A stretch of DNA of 64,000 nt from NCBI GenBank assembly GCA_030424595.1, contig JAUHWG010000014.1, positions 1 through 64,000 on the forward strand, written 5' to 3'. The notes below the pieces were generated by a model. That model did no database searches and had not been told where the DNA came from. It saw nothing but the letters and a program-made list of their open reading frames with translations. Positions 28,558 through 37,708 of the stretch are shown one piece after another. A program made the translations under genes and the position numbers. The stretch's first letter is position 1, and every line of letters begins with the position of its first letter. The DNA is from Polyangia bacterium (GTDB taxonomy: Bacteria > Myxococcota_A > Polyangia > Nannocystales > Nannocystaceae).

Positions 28558-29352
28558 TTGCGCACCCACGCCTACCTGATCCGCTCGGAGCGTTTCTACG
28601 ATCTCGAGGAGCGTCTGCAGCAGATGCTCCCCGCGGCGCCGCGTGATCAGGTGCTCGCGCTGATCGGCGAGGAGCATGTTCTCAAGAAGATCGAGCTGAT
28701 GAGCGGCGAGTGGCGGCTCCTCTTCGCGATAAACCAGCCCTACAAGCCGGTGGTGGGCGGGCACAAGCGCCACGCGCGGATGATGGTCGCCCCCGATCAG
28801 CTCACCGGTCTCGTCAGCGGCCTGTGGAAGAGCGAGCTCAAGGATCGCTGGCGACCGATCGCCTTCGGCCTGAGCACCCTGACGCTCGCCTTGCCCTTGG
28901 CCTCGGGCCTCGTCGGCGTCGTCATCCTCGAGGAGAACGAGGACTGGCTCTACCAGGCGCCGGTCAACGAGATGTCGGCGATCAGCCCCGAGGTCTTCGC
29001 CCTCCTGGAGCCCCACTACCGCGAGCTCCTGGAGCAGGAGGACTACCTCGGGCTCGCCCGCCTCGCGACCGATCACGCGGACTCGATCGTCGAGTTCTCG
29101 ACGACCCGCTGGCTCAGCCTCCGCCAGTCCTGCCTCGACCAGAACCAGAAGCTCGCCCAGGTCTTCGAGCGCCGCCTGACCCCGCCCTCGGAGTACCATA
29201 CGATCATCAAGGGCCTGGAGGCGGTGATCGATCCCGAGGAGCAGCCGAGCCTCGACTCCTGGCTGCGCGTCCACGGCCCCCGCGGGCAGCATGCGCTCTA
29301 CTTCCGCGATATTCGCGTCGAGCGGCTGGTCCAGGTGTCGAAGGCCTCGTAG
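28558..29352 (+). CDS. hypothetical protein
   Basis: I do not recognise this 264-residue protein. It is helical, with a mildly hydrophobic central stretch (FGLSTLTLALPLASGLVGVV, about 101-120) that may be a membrane helix, then an acidic C-terminal half ending in YFRDIRVERLVQVSKAS. The start appears to be TTG; upstream in frame there is a stop, and the next ATG (28624) would remove the well-formed RTHAYLIRSERFYDLEERL. It is divergent from the phosphatase, sharing a 249-base promoter region. Confidence 0.65.
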   Translation: MRTHAYLIRSERFYDLEERLQQMLPAAPRDQVLALIGEEHVLKKIELMSGEWRLLFAINQPYKPVVGGHKRHARMMVAPDQLTGLVSGLWKSELKDRWRPIAFGLSTLTLALPLASGLVGVVILEENEDWLYQAPVNEMSAISPEVFALLEPHYRELLEQEDYLGLARLATDHADSIVEFSTTRWLSLRQSCLDQNQKLAQVFERRLTPPSEYHTIIKGLEAVIDPEEQPSLDSWLRVHGPRGQHALYFRDIRVERLVQVSKAS

Positions 29353-29718
29353 CGGTTCGGTCGCTGCGCTGGGCGTCCTGGCGAGAGCGGTCGGTGTAGC
29401 GAGCGTGTCGCTCTCAAGAAAGTCTTCGGAGAGATGCAGCGGTCGACGCTCGCCGGTGAAGTGCTCTCATCGGCTCTTCAACGGCGACCTCGGGCGCGAA
29501 GGTTAGGGGAAGGGCGGAGGCTGAGGCGAAGGCCGGTCAAGGGGGGACGCCACTCTCTCAGACAGGTCGGAGCGCGCGTCGCCCCCTTGTTCCAAGGGGC
29601 CGATGCGCGTCCTAGACTCGTTCGCGACGTCCCCCCTCGCCCGCCCCCCGCGGCTCGTCCTCCTGTGGAGGGTGAGCTGAGGGCAAAGGCCGTGCTGCTT
29701 CTCCACCGTATGGGGCCT
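29353..29718. other. intergenic region without recognised gene
   Basis: Between the end of the hypothetical gene and the minus-strand fragment at 29719 there is no recognisable coding sequence. Confidence 0.4.
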
Positions 29719-29948
29719 CTAACAGTCGCCCAGGACCTTTCGGAGTTCTCGCAGGCCGTGAGCCCCAAGGGGCCCTCGGGATCGCCGTGTGATCGGTAGA
29801 AGGGGTAGGTGTTGGCGTCGGCGACGGTCGGGCGGTGGAGCGGGAGGCCGTGGCTCGGCGGGGAGGTGCGATAGGTGAGAGCGACGATCGGCTCGTCACG
29901 CTTGTGGAAACCGAGGCCGAGCGCGCAGGTCTCGATCGAGGACGACCG
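29719..29948 (-). pseudogene. unrecognised C-terminal coding fragment in frame with the upstream gene
   Basis: Immediately after the TAG stop of the HhH/beta-barrel gene, the same frame stays open for about 75 codons with protein-like composition. It reads ALGLGFHKRDEPIVALTYR, then TSPPSHGLPLHRP, TVADANTYPFYRSHGDP and HGLRELRKVLGDC before a TAG. There is no start codon of its own in a plausible place. It may be the tail of a lost gene. Read-through of the barrel stop is less likely because the barrel ends in the Phe typical of outer-membrane proteins. Confidence 0.4.
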
Positions 29949-32201
29949 CTAGAACCGGCCCTCGATCTCGAGGAAGACCCGATTCTCCGGCGAGGGCATC
30001 CGGCTCTGGGTCGAGTCGCGGGCGTCGAGCCAGGCGTAGACGTCGTAGCGGACCTGGAGGAGGAGGGCGCGCTTCACCAGGTAGCCGACGCTGAGGTAGC
30101 TCCACAGCGACTGCTCTAGGTAGGTGTTGTCGTCGATCCCCTGGAAGAGGTAGCGCATGCGCAGGCGCAGGCGCAGGGGGTCGATCGGCCGGGCGTTGAC
30201 GGTGAGCCAGGCCTGCGCGTCCTGGCGGAAGCTGCCGGTGTAGCGGGCGTCGTCGATCCAGCGGTGCTGGTAGCGGGGGGTGATCGTGATCCGCTTGTGG
30301 GGGATGAACTTGGCGAGGACGTTGACCCGGAGCTGCGAGCCGGAGCAGCGCGGCGGCTCGGCGCTCTCGAGGCCGGGGAGCGGCAGGTCCTCGAGGTCGT
30401 CGTCACCGGAGACCAGCGCCGAGTAGGTCGGGTCGCCGCCGAAGCAGCCTTCGCGGCCGGAGGTCCGCAGATCCTTGTCCTGGTACTGCAGCCAGATCCC
30501 GGGGATCGCCCACTTCGCGACCTGGGCGTCGCCGCGGAGGTAGTAGATCATCTGCGGCGTCTTCTGGCTCGGCGACATCCACAGGTTGACGTAGGTCCGC
30601 AGGTTGTAGCGCTTTTGGATCCGGGTCTGGTAGAGGACGCGGCCGCCGGCCTCGTCGCGGGCGCGGGTGCCGTCGAAGATGTCCGGCGAGGAGAGGGGGC
30701 GGGAGTAGGGGTTGGAGTAGTCGGTGTCGTAGAAGCGGACGATCGTCTCGATCTGGTGGGCGTTCTTGTCGCCCCAGGTCGCGGTGTGCCGGGCGATCGC
30801 CGCGAAGCCTCCACCGCCTGTCCCGGGGGTCACCTTGTCCATCGAGTCGAAGGAGCGGGCGACCTCGACGCCGAGATCGGACCAGCCCTTGCCCCAGGCG
30901 CCGTTGAGCCCGAGGGCGCCGAAGGGGCCGCCGTAGGGGGTCCGGTCCCACTCCTGGAAGTCGAGGTCGGCGCCCTCGACCTGCCACTTGATGTCCGCGC
31001 CGTAGCCGGTGACGCCGACGTGCGAGCGGCGGTTGAAGAAGTAGCTCGCGTTGGTCCCGCCGATCGCCTCGCGGTACATCCGCGGCAGGGTCGCGTAGCT
31101 CAGCTCGGAGGTCGGATCGAGCAGGTTGTCCTGGCGCTTGTAGACGTCGAGCGCGGCGCAGTTGGGGTCGTCGTCGTTGGCCGGATCATCGCAGCGCTCG
31201 GCGTTGTAGAGCCGGTACTGGTAGATGTCCTTATAGTCATAGGATCCCCAGGCGTAGGCTTGGAGCCAGCCGGGGCCGGCCTTGAGGCGCTTGAGGCCGA
31301 CGGCGACGCCGCGGAGGGTCTGCTGCCAGCGGAAGTCCGGGGTGATGTAGGTGTCGCCGAGATCGGAGCAGGGGGAGCCGTCGAGCTCGCCGCCGGACTC
31401 TCGGCAGGCGCCGGTCAGGTCGACCCGCCGGGGGTAGATGTACTGATCGCGGTAGAAGCCGTTGGGCGTGTAGTTGCGGGTGTTGTCGAAGGTCAGGCGC
31501 TGGCCGAAGCCGATCCGGTAGGTGCCGGCGATGATCCCCCAATTGTCCGTGTCCCACATCGCGTAGATCTTGGGGAGGCGGGCCATCGGCTTGGGGGCGG
31601 TGGCGGAGAGGGCCTGGCGGTTCGGGTCCCAGCGGACGTCGCTAGCCTGGAGGCGGTTTAGCACCCCGGCGAAGCCGAGCGAGAGGTGGCGGGCGGTCTG
31701 GACCTGGGCGTCGATCGCCATCGGCGGGACGAGGAAGTCCTTCTGCGACCAGGCGGCGCGGTAGCGGACCCGGCCGCTGGTCGTCCGCAGCTTTCGCCCC
31801 GCCTCGCTGACCACCAGGAACGCGGCGATCGAGGCCATCGTCTTGCGGTCGATGACGCCGGCGATGACCAGGGCCGCGGGGTCGGAGATGTAGCCGGCCT
31901 CCTTGCGGAAGGCGATGATCGCGTCGACCTGATCGTAGTTGAGGTTCGGCAGGGTGTAGAGGTCGTCGCGGCTGGCGTCGTTGAGATCGACCCCGCGGCG
32001 CATCAGCTCGACGAGGGTCTCGTAGGTCTCGCCGGTGATGTCGTTGGCGGCGTTGAGGTCCTGCAGGTCCTCCTCGTCGTCGACGTCGATAAAGGTCTCG
32101 TAGGGGGCCGCCGCTGCCGTCGCAGGCGCGAGAACGCCCGTCGCGAGGAAGGCGGCGGCGAGTCGGCGGAGCGCCGAGCGGTGGTTGCGAGCCGTGGGCA
32201 T
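29949..32201 (-). CDS. ComEA-like helix-hairpin-helix plus outer-membrane beta-barrel protein
   Basis: This 750-residue exported protein has a cleavable signal peptide ending near ATAAAA. Next come tandem HhH motifs (about 45-130): VDLNDASRDDLYTLPNL, IIAFRKEAGYISDP and IAGVIDRKTM match the DNA-binding ComEA pattern. The remaining 600 residues alternate aromatic and polar residues in beta strands (such as WGIIAGTYRIGFGQRLTF) and end in EIEGRF, with the C-terminal Phe typical of outer-membrane barrels. It is the last gene of a five-gene unit whose other members are LTD and SNase lipoproteins, so a role in handling DNA at the outer membrane is inferred. Confidence 0.85.
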   Translation of the reverse strand: MPTARNHRSALRRLAAAFLATGVLAPATAAAAPYETFIDVDDEEDLQDLNAANDITGETYETLVELMRRGVDLNDASRDDLYTLPNLNYDQVDAIIAFRKEAGYISDPAALVIAGVIDRKTMASIAAFLVVSEAGRKLRTTSGRVRYRAAWSQKDFLVPPMAIDAQVQTARHLSLGFAGVLNRLQASDVRWDPNRQALSATAPKPMARLPKIYAMWDTDNWGIIAGTYRIGFGQRLTFDNTRNYTPNGFYRDQYIYPRRVDLTGACRESGGELDGSPCSDLGDTYITPDFRWQQTLRGVAVGLKRLKAGPGWLQAYAWGSYDYKDIYQYRLYNAERCDDPANDDDPNCAALDVYKRQDNLLDPTSELSYATLPRMYREAIGGTNASYFFNRRSHVGVTGYGADIKWQVEGADLDFQEWDRTPYGGPFGALGLNGAWGKGWSDLGVEVARSFDSMDKVTPGTGGGGFAAIARHTATWGDKNAHQIETIVRFYDTDYSNPYSRPLSSPDIFDGTRARDEAGGRVLYQTRIQKRYNLRTYVNLWMSPSQKTPQMIYYLRGDAQVAKWAIPGIWLQYQDKDLRTSGREGCFGGDPTYSALVSGDDDLEDLPLPGLESAEPPRCSGSQLRVNVLAKFIPHKRITITPRYQHRWIDDARYTGSFRQDAQAWLTVNARPIDPLRLRLRMRYLFQGIDDNTYLEQSLWSYLSVGYLVKRALLLQVRYDVYAWLDARDSTQSRMPSPENRVFLEIEGRF

Positions 32202-32234
32202 GGAGGAGGTCGCAGGGGGGCTGTGGGCAGGCGG

Positions 32235-32789
32235 CTAGTGGACGCAGGTCGGGACGCCGCAGGCGTCCCAAAGGCCCTTGCCTAAGGTTTGGGCCTCGGC
32301 CTCGAGGGCCTCGAATTCAGCGCGACGATCGTCGCCGTTCGGCGGGATGTGATAGACGCAGGCGTAGCCGCGGCGGACGAGGATCCGGTTGATCTCTCCC
32401 TCTTCGGTCGAGACGTAGGCGAGGAGGCGACCGTAGTTGTCGGTGCACTGCGCGTCGTAGCGGAGGGTGACGGTCTCGCCGAGGACGAGCGAGCTGTTCA
32501 GGTCGGCCGCCTGCTCGCCGAAGCAGTCGATCTTCCCCTGGGTGCTCTCTGGGGTGTCGATCATCAGGTAGCGGACCCGCTCGCCGGAGTCGAGCTCGAC
32601 GGTGTCGCCGTCGATCACCCGGGCCACCGTCGCCTGGGTCGGGCCGCAGGGATCCTCGCCGGGGTCGCCGGAGCCCGGGCCCTCGTCGCAGCCGAGGCCG
32701 CCCGCGGAGGCCATGAGGAGCGCTCCCCCGAGAACGGGGATCGCGAGCGGCGAGCGGCCGCGTCGGCGCTGCAGGGGCCTCAGCCGCAT
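32235..32789 (-). CDS. staphylococcal-nuclease-like lipoprotein (short)
   Basis: This is a 184-residue thermonuclease-family lipoprotein. The start is the ATG overlapping the end of the upstream LTD gene by 10 bases. The signal ends in AGGLGC (Cys34). The SNase fold (about 52-175) keeps the catalytic set: Arg in VRYLMIDTPES (with the metal-binding Asp), Glu in CFGEQAA and Arg in NYGRLLAYV. Family members cut DNA and RNA with calcium. It is anchored in the envelope, so the substrate would be extracellular or periplasmic nucleic acid. The HhH-barrel gene follows 33 bases downstream. Confidence 0.9.
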   Translation of the reverse strand: MRLRPLQRRRGRSPLAIPVLGGALLMASAGGLGCDEGPGSGDPGEDPCGPTQATVARVIDGDTVELDSGERVRYLMIDTPESTQGKIDCFGEQAADLNSSLVLGETVTLRYDAQCTDNYGRLLAYVSTEEGEINRILVRRGYACVYHIPPNGDDRRAEFEALEAEAQTLGKGLWDACGVPTCVH

Positions 32790-35650
32790 ACCGGGTTGAC
32801 CGCCTTCGGAGTGCCGAGATCGCCGTCGCCGTAGGGGTCGACCGCCACGCACCAGGGCGCCATGTTGGCGTCGTCGTTAAGGCTCACGTCGTAGGAGCCG
32901 GAGTCGAGCGAGGTGCTCTTGCCGTCGCTCGTGCTGGCGTAGCTGGTGACGTCGAGGACGACGTCGGCGACCCCGATCGCGAGGCCGCCGTTGCTGTTGA
33001 CCAGGGAGAAGTTGAAGGTGTGGTCGACCGCCGGCAGGCCGCCGTTTTGCAGCTCGTCGGTGTTCTTGGCGAAGAGCACGTGATCGCCGGCGGCGACGCT
33101 CAAACAGTCGCCGGAGACGAGCGGCGGGGCGCCGGGCAGGTCCTCGGCGATCTTCGCGGTCTTGAGCCCGTTGAGGTCGACGGGGGCGGTGGCGACGAGC
33201 TCGAACCACTCGCCGGCCGTGTCGCCGACCTTGGACGGGTTGGCCATGAACTCGGAGATCACGAGGTCTCCTTCGCTCGGGAAGACGATCGGCCGCAGGT
33301 CGCCGCCGTCGAGGCACTGGTCGTCGGGCGGCATCATCCCGCAGATCGGGTTGACGCTGCCGGGGGTGCCGAGGTCGCCGTCGCCGTAGGGGTCGACCGC
33401 GAGGCACCAGTCCATGTCGTTGGGGTCGAGGCTCGCGGCGGCGCCGGAGGTCGAATTGGCGTAGTCGATCTCGGCGATCAGCATGTCATTGTGGGCCGCG
33501 AAGAGGCCGCCGCCGCTGTTGACCAGGCTAAAGCCGAAGAGCTGGTCGACCTGGGGCAGGCCGCCGTTGACCATCGGATCGTCGGAGTGGGCGAAGACCA
33601 GGATATCGCCGGTCTTGACGCTGAGACAGGCGGGGGAGAGGAGGGTCGCCTCGACCTTGTCGGGCTGCTTGCCGAGCTGGAGGTTGTTGAGGTCGAAGTC
33701 GGCGTTCACCCGGACCTCGAACCACTCGCCGTTGCCGTCGGAGACCGCCTTGGGATCGGCCATGTACTCGGTGAAGGTCAGGTCGCCCATCGCCGGGGCG
33801 ACCGGCTCGCGGAGGTCGCCGCCGTCGTCGCAGAGGTTGGGGTCGACGATGTCGCAGGAGCCGTTGACGGCCGCCGGGGTGCCGTGGTCGCCCGCGCCGT
33901 AGGTCTCGTCGTCGCCGGCGTCGCACCAGTTCATCGGGTCGTCGTTGGCGAGCGGGTTGAGCTGGCTGCCGTCGAGGGCCCGGGAGAAGCCGGCCTTGGC
34001 CGCGGTGTAGGCGGTCGTGTCGAGGAGCTCGCCGGGGACCTCCGGGTCGGCGCCGGAGAGGGCGACGAAGAGGGGCCCGCCGCTGTTGCCGAGGCTGAAC
34101 GCGAGGGGGTAGGTCGGCTCTGGGAGGCCGCCGTTGAGGGCGCTGTCGCCGTTGCGGGCGAGGACGATGTGGCTCCCGGCCGCCACCGGCAGGCAGGTCG
34201 GGTCGTCGCCGCCGAGGGTCTGGAGCACCTTGTCGGTCTCCTTGCCCAAGGTCAGGCGGTTGAGGTCGATGTCGGCGCCGACGTAGAGCTCGAGCCACTC
34301 GCCGTCCTCGTCGGGGCTGGCGTCGGGGTCTGGCATGACCTCGGTGATGACGAGGTCGCCGACCGCCGGGAAGGCGATCTCCCGCCACTCGCCGTTCTCC
34401 TCGCACTGGTCCTCGGGGGGCGGCTGGGGGCAGGCCGGGTTGTCTGTGCCGGGGGTGCCGAGGTCGCCCTGACCGTAGGCGTCGACCGCCGGGCACCAGC
34501 CGTTGGGATCGTCGTTGCCGTCGGCGGTGGCGAAGGCCGGGTCGAGGCTGCTGGCGGCGCCGTCGCTGGTGCTGGTGTAGGTGATCGCGTCGACGAACTC
34601 CCCCTCGGCGTTGGCGACGAAGAGGCCGCTGCCGCTGTTGTTGAGGGAGAAGCCGAGCTCGTAGTCGACGGTCGGGATGCCGCCGTTTTGCTCGCCGTCG
34701 AGGCTGCGGGCGAAGACGATGTGCTGGCCTGCGGTGACCAGCTGACAGTCGGGGTAGTCCTCCGGGTCGAGGGTCTGGAGGATGTCGAGCGGCTCCTTGC
34801 CGAGGTTGAGTCCGTTGAGATCGACGGCCTTCATCGCCGTGATCTCGAGCCACTCACCGTCGCCGTCGTCGACGACCATCGGGTTGGCGTGGAACTCGTT
34901 GATCACGAGGTCGCCGGCGGCGGGGGAGGCGACGGGCCGGAGCACGTCGCCGTCCCAGCACTGGCCCTCGGGGGGCGGCGGCTTGGGGCAGGGGGGGTTC
35001 TCCGCCTGCGGGCTGCCGTACTCCTTGGTGACCGGATCGTAGAGGTCGGGGGCGAGGCACCAGTTGTTCTGGTCGTCGTTGAGGAGCGCGTCGGGGGTCA
35101 GGGCGCCGGTCAGCGAGCGGGTCTTGGCCTGCTTGACCTCGGTGTAGCGGACCTGGTCGACGAGCACATCGCCGCAGACGACCTGGAGGCGGCCGGAGGT
35201 GTTGCCCATGCTCCCGAGATCGTTGGCGTAGCCGTAGTCGATGCTGGCGGGGGCGGCCTCCGGGAGGACGTCGCCGAAGGTCATGTACTGGCCCGGGGCG
35301 ATCTCGAGGTCGACGTTGATCGTGTGCGCCTTGACCCCGTCGCCGTCGACCTTGGAGTAGGCGAGGACGACCCCCTTGAGGTTTCGCGGCGAGGTGCCGG
35401 CGTTGTAGACCTCGAACCACTCGCGGCCGTCGTCGGCGCCCGCGGGGTCGGCCATGAGCTCGGTGATCACGAGATCGCCGGAGGCGAGATCGGCGTCGCA
35501 GCCCTCGACGTTGCCGTCGGTGTCGGTGTCGGTGGCGATCGGATCGCCTGGGCAGCCGGCGGCGAGCAGGAGGAGGGTCGCGGCGGCCGGGAGGACGAGG
35601 AGGCGACGCGATGAGGAGGAGTGGGGCAGGGGGGGCGTTACGCGGGTCAT
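32780..35650 (-). CDS. lipoprotein with five lamin-tail (LTD) domains
   Basis: This is a 956-residue lipoprotein. The signal ends LLAAGC (Cys30), then a short Asp/Thr linker. Five lamin-tail-type repeats of about 180 residues follow. Each begins with GDL(V/T)(I/F)(T/N/S)E and a GEW(F/L)E signature (for example GDLVITELMADPAG, GDLVINEFHANP, GDLTFTEYMADP) and each ends with a W/C-containing P(Y)G.GD.GTP segment. Bacterial LTDs are often attached to secreted nucleases and phosphatases and are thought to be Ig-fold binding modules. The gene lies between two nuclease lipoproteins, 22 bases after one and overlapping the other. Confidence 0.88.
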   Translation of the reverse strand: MTRVTPPLPHSSSSRRLLVLPAAATLLLLAAGCPGDPIATDTDTDGNVEGCDADLASGDLVITELMADPAGADDGREWFEVYNAGTSPRNLKGVVLAYSKVDGDGVKAHTINVDLEIAPGQYMTFGDVLPEAAPASIDYGYANDLGSMGNTSGRLQVVCGDVLVDQVRYTEVKQAKTRSLTGALTPDALLNDDQNNWCLAPDLYDPVTKEYGSPQAENPPCPKPPPPEGQCWDGDVLRPVASPAAGDLVINEFHANPMVVDDGDGEWLEITAMKAVDLNGLNLGKEPLDILQTLDPEDYPDCQLVTAGQHIVFARSLDGEQNGGIPTVDYELGFSLNNSGSGLFVANAEGEFVDAITYTSTSDGAASSLDPAFATADGNDDPNGWCPAVDAYGQGDLGTPGTDNPACPQPPPEDQCEENGEWREIAFPAVGDLVITEVMPDPDASPDEDGEWLELYVGADIDLNRLTLGKETDKVLQTLGGDDPTCLPVAAGSHIVLARNGDSALNGGLPEPTYPLAFSLGNSGGPLFVALSGADPEVPGELLDTTAYTAAKAGFSRALDGSQLNPLANDDPMNWCDAGDDETYGAGDHGTPAAVNGSCDIVDPNLCDDGGDLREPVAPAMGDLTFTEYMADPKAVSDGNGEWFEVRVNADFDLNNLQLGKQPDKVEATLLSPACLSVKTGDILVFAHSDDPMVNGGLPQVDQLFGFSLVNSGGGLFAAHNDMLIAEIDYANSTSGAAASLDPNDMDWCLAVDPYGDGDLGTPGSVNPICGMMPPDDQCLDGGDLRPIVFPSEGDLVISEFMANPSKVGDTAGEWFELVATAPVDLNGLKTAKIAEDLPGAPPLVSGDCLSVAAGDHVLFAKNTDELQNGGLPAVDHTFNFSLVNSNGGLAIGVADVVLDVTSYASTSDGKSTSLDSGSYDVSLNDDANMAPWCVAVDPYGDGDLGTPKAVNPVCG

Positions 35651-35672
35651 AGGGTCCTCATCGGCTCGAGCC

Positions 35673-37094
35673 TCAGCGCTCGGGGGTCTCGGGGGTGCTC
35701 TTGTCGGCGGAATTGTCAGGCGCGTCCGGCTCGTCGTCCGCGGTCGGATCGAGGTCGTCTCCGGGCGCTTGGCGCTGGCTTTGGCTCTGGAGCTGGGCCC
35801 CGTCGACCGCGCTCGGCTCGGCGGAGTCCTCTGCGTCAGCGGAGTTCTCTGCGCCGGCGGAGTCCTCGGAGAGGTCCTGGGAGGGGTCCTGGGAGGGGTC
35901 CTGGGTTGGGCTCGGCTCGGCAGGCCGGTCGTCGCCGTCGCTCTCACGGCCGGGTCGGATGACCGGCGAGAGCTTGACCTGTCCCGCGAGCTTGACCTCG
36001 ATCTGGAGGTCCTCGCGCTTCTTGTACTTGTTGTACCAAGAGGTGACGACGCCGCGGACCTGGACGTGCTCGCCCTTGTGCTTGCGCATGCCGGTCGCCT
36101 CGAAGACCTCGTCGTCAAAAAAGATCACCGCGAAGTCGGAGAACATCCGCCGGCTCAGCAGGACCTTGGTCGGCCCGGTCTTGGAGTCGCGGATGTCGGC
36201 GATCGTCGCGAGGATGACCACCTCGCGGCCGACCATCGACGCCAGGCGATCGGCGGAGTCGAAGTGGGTGAGGACGATGTGGTCGTCGCGGCCCTCTGCC
36301 TCGGCCTCGAAGGCGGCGATGTAGTCGGCGCGGGCGTTCCACCAGGCCAGGCGGGCGTCGTAGTCGAGGTAGTGCTGCTTGCTCGGGTCCCAGATCCCGC
36401 GGCCGGCGGCGCGGGCCTCGTCCTGGGCGGCGATGAACTCGTCGTGGAAGCGGCGCGAGTAGCCGTACTTGGTGAAGTACGGCGACATCCCGGCGCGGAC
36501 GCACTCGACGTTGTAGTTGATCCGCTCGCCGCCCTTGTCGACGAAGACGTAGGTGAGGAAGCGGTTGAAGCGGCCGCGGACCTCCTTGGGGTGGTCGAGC
36601 TCTAGGTGGACGTTGCGGACCCCCTTGAAGAACTCGAGGGCGAAGTACTTGGCGTCCTCGCCGAGCGGGGTCGGGATCTTCACGGGGCCGCGGCTCTTGG
36701 CCTCGGCCTCGGCGAGGTAGCGCTCCCAGCCCTGCTCATAGGCCCGGCGCTCCTTCTCCTTCTTGAAGGTCTCCTCGGTGTCGATCGCGAGGAGGCGGAG
36801 CGTCGAGTCGAGGCCGCCGACCTTCACGGTGTCGCCGTCGATCACCTTGAGCAGCGGGAAGGTGCCGAGCTCGAGCGGCGACTTGTCGGGGTTGTCGAGG
36901 CTCTTGGCGAGCTGGGTCCGGTCGTAGCGGCGGACCGCCTGGCGCCCCGAGCAGCTCGCGAGGGCGGTCGTCGCGGCGAGGAGGAGCGCGAGGCCGCCGA
37001 GGCGGCCGAGGCGGAGGAGTCGCCCGAGGGGACGACGGCTCGGAGCCTCGGGGTCCTGGGCCTGGGGGCTGCGGTGAGGCCTGCTCAGGGGCAC
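35673..37094 (-). CDS. SNase-like lipoprotein with C-terminal OB-fold region
   Basis: This is a 473-residue envelope lipoprotein. The GTG start overlaps the end of the upstream LTD gene by 10 bases and has GGGAGG upstream. The signal ends ALASC (Cys48). The SNase domain (about 75-235) keeps VIDGDTVKV, LRLLAIDTEE and RFNRFLTYVFV. A second domain (about 265-375) looks like an OB fold (VVILATIADIRDSKTGPTKV, VQVRGVVTSWYNKYKKR). The tail is acidic, low-complexity Asp/Ser/Pro/Gln. Longer than ordinary SNases, it probably combines cleavage with extra nucleic-acid binding. It is the second gene of the five-gene unit. Confidence 0.88.
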   Translation of the reverse strand: MPLSRPHRSPQAQDPEAPSRRPLGRLLRLGRLGGLALLLAATTALASCSGRQAVRRYDRTQLAKSLDNPDKSPLELGTFPLLKVIDGDTVKVGGLDSTLRLLAIDTEETFKKEKERRAYEQGWERYLAEAEAKSRGPVKIPTPLGEDAKYFALEFFKGVRNVHLELDHPKEVRGRFNRFLTYVFVDKGGERINYNVECVRAGMSPYFTKYGYSRRFHDEFIAAQDEARAAGRGIWDPSKQHYLDYDARLAWWNARADYIAAFEAEAEGRDDHIVLTHFDSADRLASMVGREVVILATIADIRDSKTGPTKVLLSRRMFSDFAVIFFDDEVFEATGMRKHKGEHVQVRGVVTSWYNKYKKREDLQIEVKLAGQVKLSPVIRPGRESDGDDRPAEPSPTQDPSQDPSQDLSEDSAGAENSADAEDSAEPSAVDGAQLQSQSQRQAPGDDLDPTADDEPDAPDNSADKSTPETPER

Positions 37095-37708
37095 GGGCGG
37101 TTCGCCTCCCCTGGGGTCCCGCGGATCCCTAGCTCGGTCACCGGCTCGTTCGGATCGGCCGGCGTCGCGTCGGTGCACCAGCGGCCGTCGTCGGTGGAGT
37201 CGTTGTCGTCGGCGGCGGGTTCGACCGCGCCGTCGAGGCTCAGCGTCCCCTCCGCGGGCAGCGCGCGGTAGAACATCTGGTCGACCTCGTTCTCGCAGCT
37301 GTAGACCTCGACAAAGGCCCCTGCGAAGAGGTCTGCGTCGATCTCGTCGCCGTAGGCGTAGGTCGTGAAGGGCTTGTCGGCGGCGACGACCCCGGAGAGG
37401 ACGGCGTAGCCGCGGGCCGGGATCTCGACCTCCTCATCGCGGACGAGGAAGCGGAAGTCGCCGCTGCCGTCGAGCTTGTAGAGATCGACGGAGATGCCGC
37501 CCAGGGCGATGGCCTCGTCGGTGGCGTTGTAGAGCTCGATCCACTCGCCGTAGGTGTCGACGCCGGCCTGCTTGCCGCGGATCTCCGTGATCACGAGGTC
37601 GCCGGGGGAGAGATCGGGGCAGATCCGTTCCAGGGGAGCCCTCGTGCAGCACAGACCGGCCGTGAGGGCGATCCCGGAGACGAGGAGAATGCTATGCCGA
37701 CGCGACAT
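37085..37708 (-). CDS. single lamin-tail domain lipoprotein
   Basis: This is a 207-residue lipoprotein. The ATG at 37708 gives a signal ending in AGLC or GLCC. One LTD domain (about 35-160) carries PGDLVITEIRGKQAG, TYGEWIELYNATDE and ARGYAVLSG. It is closest in layout to single repeats of the five-LTD protein two genes downstream. As the first gene of the minus-strand unit, its promoter should lie in the divergent region to the right. Its stop overlaps the GTG start of the SNase/OB lipoprotein. Confidence 0.85.
   Translation of the reverse strand: MSRRHSILLVSGIALTAGLCCTRAPLERICPDLSPGDLVITEIRGKQAGVDTYGEWIELYNATDEAIALGGISVDLYKLDGSGDFRFLVRDEEVEIPARGYAVLSGVVAADKPFTTYAYGDEIDADLFAGAFVEVYSCENEVDQMFYRALPAEGTLSLDGAVEPAADDNDSTDDGRWCTDATPADPNEPVTELGIRGTPGEANRPCP

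Noticed and set aside
26635..29292. 885-codon frame extending the phosphatase upstream
   Set aside because: The extension is antisense to the divergent gene at 28558; a good start with ribosome binding site exists at 28308.
30264..31661. 465-codon plus-strand frame opposite the HhH/barrel gene
   Set aside because: Val/Gly/Glu-rich shadow composition and antisense to a gene with clear domains.
33020..35614. 864-codon plus-strand open frame opposite the five-LTD lipoprotein
   Set aside because: Composition is Val/Glu/Gly/Asp/Arg-rich and repetitive, mirroring the antisense of the repeated LTD gene. No start signal or domain; a shadow frame from high GC content.
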